A program made the position numbers and the translations under genes. A stretch of 64,000 bases of DNA from Piliocolobus tephrosceles (lineage: Eukaryota > Chordata > Mammalia > Primates > Cercopithecidae), in assembly GCF_002776525.5 (NCBI RefSeq), contig NC_045439.1, positions 120,867,300 through 120,931,299 of the forward strand, read 5' to 3'. Position 1 is the first letter of the stretch. Each line of letters begins with the position of its first letter. Positions 55,837-64,000 of the stretch are shown here, in pieces. The notes beneath the pieces were generated by a model. The model saw only the letters and a list, made by a program, of their open reading frames with translations. It did no database searches and was not told the origin of the DNA.

Positions 55837-56193
55837 TGCTATGGTCTGAATGTTTCTCCAAAATTCATACATTGATGTGTTAACTCCCAAGGTGATGGTA
55901 TTAGGAGATGGGGCTTTGGGAAGGTAATAGTTCATAAAGGCAGTGCCCTCATGATTGGAATTAGTGACCTTATAAAGATGGCCTCAGAGAACTGGCTAGC
56001 CCTTCTACCATGTAAGGACACAGCAAGAAGGCACCATCTATGAAGCGGGAAACAGGCCCTCCCGGGACACTGAGTCAGCTGGCTTCTTGATCTTGTACTT
56101 CCCAGCTCCGGAACTGTGAGGATTAAGTTTTTGTTGTTCATACGCTACCCAGTGTAAGGTATTTTATTATAGCAGTCTGAATAGTGTAAGACA
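55837..56193 (+). mobile_element. ERVL-MaLR LTR (MLT1/MST type) in L1
   Basis: Begins 'tgctatggtctgaatgtttc', contains 'gccctcatgattggaattag', 'gacacagcaagaaggcacca', 'gatcttgtacttcccagctc' and ends 'gtgtaagaca'. Flanks 'atgac' (55832-55836) and 'ataac' (56194-56198) fit a 5-bp duplication with one change. Confidence 0.9.
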
Positions 56194-56345
56194 ATAACAA
56201 AACTCTGCAAGTTGATCTACAGATTCAACACAATCCTTATCAAAAACTTAGCTTTTTTTCCTTTTTTTCCAGAAAAAAAGCTGATCCTAAAATTCACGTT
56301 CCAAAATGTTGCTGAAACCTGGGACAAGACAAAAACTCTATTGCC

Positions 56346-59300
56346 AGGATTTCTTCCCACAAAGTCCATTAGTTTGTTCAATAGTGTCTGCAGATCTTAG
56401 TGCATCCCTAAAACCTAAGCATCAGATTTCAGTTAAATTGCCTTTGATGTGTGAAGCACAGAGTTAGGACATAATAGGGGTGCTGTTACCATGAGTACAG
56501 AATATAACATGTTAAGAACATTAAGATAAAAACTATCCATAGGATTGTAGAGAATGAAGCTCTCTATTCTCATTAGAAAGTAAGAATGTGCTTCTGAAAG
56601 TGAATGCTGCCTCAGACACATGTGTGGCCTAAAGATCTGCTTGAAAGAGAAAAGGGACAAGCAGCTCTTCCCATCTATAGCTCGCTATGGCTGCTGAGCA
56701 AACCTGCGTAGTGGAGATGCTCCAAGCCACCTGACTCTAACTCGGGGGCTCCAAACAGCTCCACTTGCCATTGTCGGACTCACATTTGTGACTCTATCAA
56801 TGAAGCTCAGGCAAGGTGAAGTCTTAACTTGATTTTACCTTCCCAAGGAGAAAGGAAATGAAACCATTCAAGGTTTGCTCACACCTGTGATCTCAGCTAT
56901 AGAGCAAGAGAAAGAAAAGGCCTTGCAAGTAGGCAAGGTTAGTTCTGCCACTCACGATTTTTTAAAAATCTCTAAAGTGCAAAAATAGTATCTGTAGATT
57001 GTGGTGATTAAATAAAAAATTTAATCTTTCTAATTGCTCCATGAAATATGGGCAATGCTATCCTAATAATCAGTTACATTTATCACTTGAAGATGAATTT
57101 ACCTTATTTTGTAAGATAGCCTTGGGATATGGTTGTGGGAATAAAAAGCAAATTCCTCTGCCATTTCGGGTTTCTTCTTTATTTCTAAAGGAAGGAAAGA
57201 ATAAAAAAGAAAGCACAGAAATATCAGAGAGTTGCAACGCTATATCCTAGACTGACAGTGCTATTATTCTCTGCTCTGAAACTTTTCCCAGCTCTCCTTC
57301 CAAATTTGAAGTAAATAGACAGGCCAACAGCCAAGCTGTGGCAGTACCCCCTTCTACTGATTGCACACACCGGTTTAACACTGCTGCACAAAACTGACAC
57401 CAAGGAATTTACTCCAGTGTTTCCACTATTTGAAATTCTAGATTCCCAAAATATCTAAGTAACTATTGTTTTGCTTCTTGCTTTTCTTTTCTCTACTCCT
57501 CCATGAATTGGGTTATTAGGTCCTCTCGTTATATTGACCAGTAAGCAAAGAAATGCATTCATGTATTTATTCAATGAATTAGAAATGCCAAGAGTTCTTC
57601 TGGGAGTACTGAAAAACTCTGCATTTCTGTCTACCCAACGCAATTATCAGGGTGACAAAAGAATTGTAACTTTGATTTGGACTCACATTCCAGTCTTCTT
57701 AAACTTTTATACATAACATATTTTGAAATAGAAAACATTATTTGGTAGGGAAGATTGCCTTTTTAATGGGGAAAAACAAAGGGGAAATGAACCCACATCA
57801 GACAATTATATTCTTCTGCCTAGCTGAAAGTGGCTAAAAATACATAAAATTTCTTTATTTTCTAATTAACAGCCATAGAGCTGGTCTCGGGAAACTAGGC
57901 GTTAGTAGTCAATAAAAGGGAAAAGGTCCAACATCACCATGCAAAGATGGTAATTAAAAACAGGAGGAAGAAATGCCTGTTATAAATTACACTGCACTTG
58001 AGGCTATAAAAATCCTCTTTTTAATTAACTGCAAGAAGGACGCAAACAAACTGAGCTTTTAGAATTGGTTACTGAAGTTTGGAGACAAATGATTTAATCA
58101 TTTTTTAATGTGTCATTGGTAAACCAAATACCACTAATCACCATCTCGAGGGGTGTGGATCATCCTGAACAAATTTCAAAAAGATTATCATTGAAGATTG
58201 TGGATTCTGCACTGCTTCACTGTAGCTCACCTATCATAGCAGAATCCAGAAATATCTACGGTAAGAACCAGACTTTTCCCAAGAACAAAGGCATTTGTCC
58301 AAACCTCTTATGTGAAAGTCACAACAGAAAAATCCAGTACTGCAGATATTGAATTCAAACACACGTGCCTGATAGCCATTCATTTTAGAAGTAGTTTGTT
58401 AGTCAAGGACTCTAAACTTCAGGGTCTATTGCCAACTTCATCTGTGCCTCTTTCTTGGGGAACGGGGGTTAACTTTTACCTTGGCCACTATTTCATGTGT
58501 TGTTAACCATCATATTACCAGAATAATGCTGAAGTCATTATTGATGTATTATTTGGTTTTGTAGGAAAATCCTGCCACATATCTATAGCATGATAATGAT
58601 GATGTGTTGTGTGACTTCAAATCTCTTTCTGATCTCTTATCCAAATCTATGGTTTACTGTGGACCTGAAGATTGGAAAGTAAACATTGGCACTAGGTTGG
58701 GAATTACTTTAATACTATTAAGTAGTATGATTCAGGATGGGGAAAAGAAACTAATTCTCAGGAACATTAAGGAACATGGTTTAACAATTAGTCAAATTAA
58801 ATGTGTCAAAGTAGAATTAGAGATGGCATTGTACCTCCCATGTTGCTCTTTATTTTACACAGTTTCTCCTCTTAGGGCTTTAAAAAAACAACTATGTAAT
58901 CACCTGAACAACTTACTTTTCCTAACACAAAGGAAAAATAATATTATTTCTAAGCATTTTATTTCTGTTATAGAAAAAAAAAAAACTTTAAAATATAAAG
59001 ACTAAAAGTAAACACCCATAGTATAAAAGCTGTCAAGTGACTAGATGCATCCCTGGAAAGATGGAGAAAGGGCATTAGGAACTAAGTAAGGACAAAGCCC
59101 TCACTTTGTGTCAACACAATTTAGTCTTCAAAATATCTGAGTCTATTGCCATATGGCAGCGCGTACTGCTCCCTTTCCCTCATTATCAATCTTCAGCGCC
59201 ACGGTTAAAGAGCAACACAGCCCAAGGTCACCTTGAAGGATGATTCTTGAGAATAAAGTGGAGTTCTAGGCAGCGCCTCTAGATGGCACTCTTTCTTATC

Positions 59301-61900
59301 AGTAGTCAACGCTAAGTTTTATTTCTTATGGTCACAACAATCAAACGACGAAAATTGGTCCTCTTATAATTTGATACAATTGCCCTATGCCATCTTAATA
59401 TAAATCTGGATGCTTACATAACACATCAGTCAAAGTTCACCCACGGCAAATTGTGCTCTTGATTTAAGGGAAAAAAATCATGTATTACCAGAATGCTTCA
59501 TTTTCTGCTGCTGTCCCGATTGAACCCTGCACAGCCAGTATTCTGCTGTGTGGAAGTGATCCTTTCAGACCTATTCAGTTCCTACATCTCACATCAACCC
59601 TACCTTAAAGTAATAAAAGAAGAGGGAAATCAGCATATCTAGTATCCAGACAGGTTACTTCCTTAAATTTCTTACCACTCAACAAGAGCTAAGTGAGGGT
59701 GAAAGTCACAGTATGTGTGGTTAGAAGCAGAGGTCGTCAAGTGAAAAGGAGCTGTGCTTCTCACCTACAAGACTATCTCTGTAGCTGATGGATTGGTGAC
59801 CTCAACAATAACACTTGTCTCCCTGCATCACTAATGGTACTAGGGATGCTTCTGTGAAGCTCAGAACTAACCTTAAAGTTGTTGCAGCACCCTTCGCCTC
59901 CTCCCAGATATAGTATTCCCTGGCTGAATGAGAAATGTCCCCTCGTGTCCTTTAAATACTGCTGCCTCTCCCCTACAAACACACAGAGTCCTCGGGAAAC
60001 AAGGAATACCTTGTTCATGCTTTGAAGAGGGACATACCTAAGCACTGCTGGCATGGGCACACTTAGGATGTGAATATGGTAACCAGTAACCAGGAAATGT
60101 AGAAGTTTTGAGTGTTGGTTGTAGAGCAGAAAACTGAGGAAGGTTGATGAAATTTCGATGTTTTATGCTTCATATGAATTTAGTGGGCATACTTTGTAAT
60201 GCCTACGGGTCTTCAAGAATTCATAGTTCTGTAGTAACTATAGGTATTTCAGAGAATGACAAAGTAAAATCTTGTGCTCCCCTCAAATTTGTTTTATTTC
60301 ACTTTATCTTATTTTAACTCCAACTCCCTGATCCTAAATGTAGGCATTCTATTTTTCAAACCTGGACTTAACCATGAGGTTTGCAGATAGATCTCCACAT
60401 GAATAGAGGGCTTTAACAAATTCAATACAGGTGGACTTTTAAGATTCTTAAGAAAACACACAGGTGACCTCTCAATAACCCTTTGTCCTCAAAGCAAAGA
60501 CCCTTGTGCTTCTTTGCAATTAAAAATTCTTATAAACATTCACTCCTCACTGAGTTATTTTTCTAGTAGCTTATCTTGCTAAGACATTACACAATAAAGG
60601 TCATAAGTGCCATACATAAAAATTTAGTTATATACGGAGCATTAAATAATTTAAATGGACTGTTTAACTTACCCTGGATGTTTTCCACAAAGCCAAAGGT
60701 TTTACTTTGGTTGTTTAGTCCATCTACAATTCCATTTTTACTCAGAGAACTCATCCTTAGGACTCAGGAATGGGGGAAAATAAACTATAGCTGCAGATTT
60801 ACTCAGAAACATTTTAAGCTTGCCATTTTCCCAGATATTGCTCAAAAGTTTAGATCTCCATAAAACTCAAGCCACATTGGATGAATTCTTTAAACACCAC
60901 CAAATGTAGTTTTCTAAGAAGAAAGCTGCCAATTTTTTAAGACACAAGATTTGCCCCTTGGAAGGGGCAAGTGCTAATTGGGTTTTCATGTTCTCATTTG
61001 ACTCTTTAGTCAACAAGACATTGCTGGGCATCTCTTTCTAGAGAAGAGACTAGGAAACCAAAGTTCACCAAAGGCCTAGTTGAAGAGTAGAGAGATAAAG
61101 CAGTTCACTATGTGATATTGATCTATGGGAACTTGGAACTCTCTGTTAACCCATTTATTTTCAAACAAGCTTCTTCTTGTCCGACAAAATGCCTAAAAAT
61201 CAACCTCTAGATTTTTTTCTTTTGGCACTGAAAAACTTATTTTTCTAGTTCCCCTAGGAAAGGTACAACAGTCAGGGTTTATTAGCAGTACTTGCATTCC
61301 CTTAACTGCTTTGGATGAAGTGTCAAGGAAGGAAGCAGAAATTCAGAGAGGTAATACGGTTTGTGTATGGTTACTCAGCTTATAGGTGGCTAATCCTTGC
61401 AGTGCTGAATGAACTTTTGGAACAAGCCAGGAAACTAGCTTTGACTATATTTCTCTTTTTGGAGGGGTCTGCAGCCAGGCACATAGTATAAAAAGCTATT
61501 CATATTTTCTTTAGAGCAGAATCTCTAGGAAAGAGGCAGAGAGGAGAAACATCTCTCTGTGCTTACAGCAAAAAAAGTGGGCTTTTATGTCAGGAACCCT
61601 CCATTCCAATCCATGAAAACAAAGCCCAAGGTCAAATCACTTTGGAAATATTTTTAGTGTATATCTCACTGAAAGATTTTTTGGTGGTTATTAGCATATT
61701 AGAATAGTCCTGAATGCCACTTACAAACTTTTTTAACCTCACTATTTCCCAAACTATTAAACCATAAAAGAAAGTTATTTTTCTTAATATCTATAAACAT
61801 CTCTCTGGAGCAGTTTGGGAAATTCTACTGTAGTGGAGGTTCTGATAATTTTTGTGTCCTCATGATGCCCTGAAGCTGCCATGTAACCCAGAACAGAACT
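56346..61900. other. Longest single-copy stretch of the window
   Basis: About 5.5 kb without a transposon I can name. It holds one CTCF-like motif (59271) and a short palindrome (60951-60970). The largest open frame, 133 codons at 58604-59005, shows no domain, ends in Lys-rich repeat-like sequence and has no visible promoter or splice context. An exon of a neighbouring gene cannot be excluded by eye, but none is recognisable. Confidence 0.45.
59271..59289 (-). promoter_or_regulatory. CTCF-like motif, opposite strand
   Basis: 'cagcgcctctagatggcac' matches the reverse complement of the CTCF consensus at about 13 of 19 positions, including the GCGCC and TGGC blocks. Its direction is opposite to the 48493, 53115 and 53885 candidates. 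Confidence 0.35.
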
Positions 61901-61903
61901 CCA

Positions 61904-62185
61904 GGCCAGTCGAGGTGGCTCATGCCTGTTATTCCAGCCTGGGAGGCTGGGGTGGGCGGATCACTTGAGGTTAGGAGTTCAAGACCAGCCTGGACAACTT
62001 GTCAAAACCCTATCTCTACAATAAATACAAAAAATTAGCCAGGCATTGTGGTGCACGCCTGTAATCCAGCTACTCAAGAGGCTGAGGTGGGAGAATCGCT
62101 TGAACCCAGGAGAAAGAGGTTGCAGTGAGCCGAGATCACATCACTGCACTCCAGCCTGGGCAACAGTGAGAGCCATCTCAATAAA
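61904..62185 (+). mobile_element. Alu, sense, with a small left-arm deletion
   Basis: From 'ggccagtcgaggtggctcat' to 'aacagtgagagccatctcaa'. About 15 bp around 'ccagcactttgggagg' are missing in the left arm ('attccagcctgggaggctgg'). Confidence 0.93.
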
Positions 62186-62240
62186 TAAATAAGTACATAC
62201 ATACATACATACATACATGCATGCACACACACGCATATAC
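62186..62240. repeat. Alu-tail microsatellite (AAAT)/(ACAT)/(CA)
   Basis: The Alu tail grades into aaat, then about seven acat units, atgc and ca repeats. Confidence 0.92.
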
Positions 62241-62865
62241 ATGTAAAACCCATAAAACTCTTCTTCCTGTCAGAAGTTATTTATATGCCTTTTTCCCAGC
62301 AGACGCAATCGAGGGTGTCCACTGCTTATCCTTTGGGACGCATTTTCCTAAAGGCCACTAACATTCCAGAGAAAATCTGTTGAAGGTCATGTGGTAATAA
62401 AACCCAGTACTCTCTTTTCAGTCTTCTACCTGCAGCCCCGATCTTATTTCAAGACTTCCCTCCCCTGAGTGGATTCTTTTCTAGGAAACTTCTCTCAACA
62501 TCCCCAGGCATAGGTAAGTATCCATTCTCTTCTCACCCAAAGGCAAGTTTTTATTAGTACTAGAGTACTTGATACCTTTGCATTGTATTATTGGCTCACA
62601 AGTCTGAGTCTCCCAATACCTTAAGGGCAATTCAAGGCCTGGGACTAAAAAATATTATATCTTCTTAGCTCCAGCAGCTAATGCATTCCCTGGAAAATGG
62701 TAATTGCTCATAAATGCTCATATGTGATAGGCATAAAAACTCTACAAATTCAAGAGGTCAAAATCAGCTGTATATATAAACTAAATTGATTTAAAATTTA
62801 AATATGGAAAATCAAATTCTATTAAATAATAATTAATGCCTAAATACCCACGGCCATCTAACTTT
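62241..62865. other. Single-copy sequence
   Basis: Nothing recognisable. Confidence 0.4.
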
Positions 62866-62869
62866 GCAA

Positions 62870-63095
62870 ATAGAAGGAAAAGAAGAGAAAGGAAAGGGGA
62901 ATAAAGTAGAGAATCAGAAAGGAAATATAACAACAAAAAAAGAACAAGATAAAAGGTAAAGAGAGAAAATAGAAAAAAAAGAGAAATTCACACAAAAATG
63001 CAGTTAAAATTAGAAGTAGAAAGCAAAAGTAAAGCAAAAAAAAAATAGCTTAGGTGAAAAAGAAAGAGAAGAAAGCAATAAATAGAAGAAAAACA
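62870..63095. repeat. A/G-rich low-complexity tract
   Basis: Purine-rich sequence (gaaaa, ggaaa, aaag) without a fixed period. Confidence 0.85.
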
Positions 63096-63191
63096 AATCA
63101 ACAGTGTGAGTACAAGTGTATATAGTCCAATCTGTTAGACTTAGCATAAACTAACCATAACTAAACTAACCATCATTCATAGCTCTGTGAC

Positions 63192-63194
<3 letters not shown>

Positions 63195-63235
<41 letters not shown>

Positions 63236-63391
63236 NNNNNNNNNNNNNNNNNNNNNNNNNNNNNNNNNNNNNNNNNNNNNNNNNNNNNNNNNNNNNNNNN
63301 NNNNNNNNNNNNNNNNNNNNNNNNNNNNNNNNNNNCCCGTCTTGGCCTCCCAAAGTGCTGGGATTACAGGCTTGAGCCACCGCGCCCGGCC
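63195..63391 (-). mobile_element. Young AluY, antisense, mostly hidden by a gap
   Basis: A 41-T run, then 100 N, then the Alu 5' end 'cccgtcttggcctcccaaag' and 'caggcttgagccaccgcgcc'. A perfect 15-bp target-site duplication 'tctgtgactactttt' (63184-63198, 63392-63406) proves one Alu-size insertion. The 'ggcttgagcc' variant marks the Old World monkey lineage. Confidence 0.93.
63236..63335. other. Assembly gap (100 N)
   Basis: Exactly 100 N next to a long T run. About 240 bp of Alu are expected here, so the placeholder understates the true length. Confidence 0.99.
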
Positions 63392-63406
63392 TCTGTGACT
63401 ACTTTT

Positions 63407-64000
63407 TATCCTCCACCTGCTGATTTCTCATTTTCGAAGGTCCAATGGGTTGGTCCATAACTGCTGTCATTGTAATAACTACTCTTTGGGAAAGAATTAA
63501 AGGGTCTAAATTTTTGTTCTTATTAATCTAATGGGTAAAATTGTCCTATTCCATTTGCAAATCTGAAGATTTAGCAATTTTAAAAGCCTTCAAATAGAAA
63601 TTTACTAATAAGCTATTTAAGTTGAAAAAAAATGGAACAGCAATAAATGTCTGAATTGCAAAAAATTAAAGGTATTATTTGCTTTAATTGATTTGACTGG
63701 TTTCTAAGTGTAGGCTGTATAGAATATTAGTTTCATTTTCTTACTAGATTTCCTTTTCTGTGAGATTTTCCTTTCCACCTCAGTCTTATCTTTCTAAAGT
63801 GCTTGCAAGTTTCATAACAATTACCCACTTTCCTTTGTGGGCCTTATCTATTTTTATTACTTAGCAACAGTCAGTATCCCTCAAGCAGAGTTGTGGTAAT
63901 TAACCAGAATAACAAAGAATGACTCAGATCCCTGCTCCAAATTTCTCTTCTAGCTTCACATTCCAAAAATAGCTTTCTATTAGTCAAAAGGGCCATTTCA
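63407..64000. other. Single-copy AT-rich sequence
   Basis: Nothing recognisable to the window end. Confidence 0.45.

Larger units (their letters stand above)
54700..56345 (+). mobile_element. Old L1 ORF2 fragment, sense, broken twice
   Basis: Pieces: 54700-54805 ('gttgaaatgaacaaattcct'), 55399-55836 ('gtgaaaccatcactattaat' to 'atgctcatggattgaaagac') and 56194-56345 ('gttgatctacagattcaaca', 'gctgatcctaaaattcac'). They follow ORF2 order but are decayed. Between piece 1 and piece 2 lies an antisense L1 end, and between 2 and 3 a MaLR LTR. About 0.7 kb of ORF2 is missing between pieces 1 and 2. Confidence 0.8.

Noticed and set aside
58604..59005. 133-codon open frame in single-copy sequence
   Set aside because: No recognisable domain, signal or membrane pattern, ordinary intergenic composition, Lys-rich A-run at its end, and no visible promoter or splice context. 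A frame of this length is expected by chance in 64 kb of six-frame sequence.
60951..60970. Palindrome 'ttgcccctt gg aaggggcaa'
   Set aside because: Nine-bp stems with a two-base centre are too short to claim as a functional structure without conservation.
1..64000. Search for CRISPR arrays, operons, tRNA or rRNA genes, or a prokaryotic defence system
   Set aside because: The direct repeats present are microsatellites, Alus, LTRs or the one 247-bp duplication. Composition, SINE content and lack of dense coding frames show primate nuclear DNA.

Overview
The window is non-coding primate nuclear DNA, from a gene-poor intergenic or intronic stretch. It is almost certainly from an Old World monkey. 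Several young AluY copies (8733-9025, 16829-17127, 63195-63391) carry the 'ggcttgagccaccgcgcc' / 'gctcaagcctgtaa' variants and the 'gccactgcactcc' right-arm variant that I associate with the AluYRa-type subfamilies of cercopithecids. LTR12 (HERV9), LTR7 (HERV-H), L1PA-like LINEs, MaLR LTRs, MIR, L2, Tigger and Charlie relics complete a catarrhine repeat profile. I find no functional protein-coding gene, tRNA, rRNA or CRISPR array. Every longer open frame is repeat-derived, lies in the one processed pseudogene, or is unsupported. Two runs of exactly 100 N (39168-39267, 63236-63335) are assembly gaps, and both lie inside Alu elements.

Layout. 1-16.1 kb: single-copy sequence with MIR/L2 relics, a GGAA-rich tract split by a MaLR LTR, two oppositely oriented Tigger-type DNA elements, three Alus (two stacked on one target site) and a MIR inside a MIR. 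16.1-19.1 kb: a MaLR LTR, a solo LTR12 with an Alu inserted 9 bp from its 5' edge, and a half-Alu split by another MaLR LTR. 19.1-21.8 kb: mostly single copy.

21.8-37.9 kb is the centrepiece, an insertion stack of about 16 kb that can be unpacked from the sequence. A hAT/Charlie-like DNA element is split by a sense L1 (L1-A). L1-A is split by a twin-primed L1 (L1-B, 5' part inverted). The inverted arm of L1-B is split by a processed pseudogene of GPAT4 (AGPAT6), a glycerol-3-phosphate acyltransferase. The pseudogene is in turn split by a HERV-H provirus (LTR7, about 5.5 kb, dead) and by an antisense L1 (L1-C) that carries a 61-bp 3' transduction. An Alu sits in the 3' part of L1-A. Target-site duplications or matching broken ends support most joints.

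37.9-64 kb: single-copy sequence with Alus, an AT-rich foldback with a 51-bp minisatellite (40.7-41.1 kb), long TA microsatellites, a 200-bp inverted duplication with one mismatch (43049-43248 versus 44518-44717), a 247-bp direct duplication (47092-47338 versus 47937-48184), an L2 3' region split by an AluY, and an old L1 broken by an antisense L1 and a MaLR LTR. A few CTCF-like motifs are the only plausible regulatory sites I can point to. Subfamily names rest on recognition, not on a RepeatMasker run, and boundaries of old relics are approximate.
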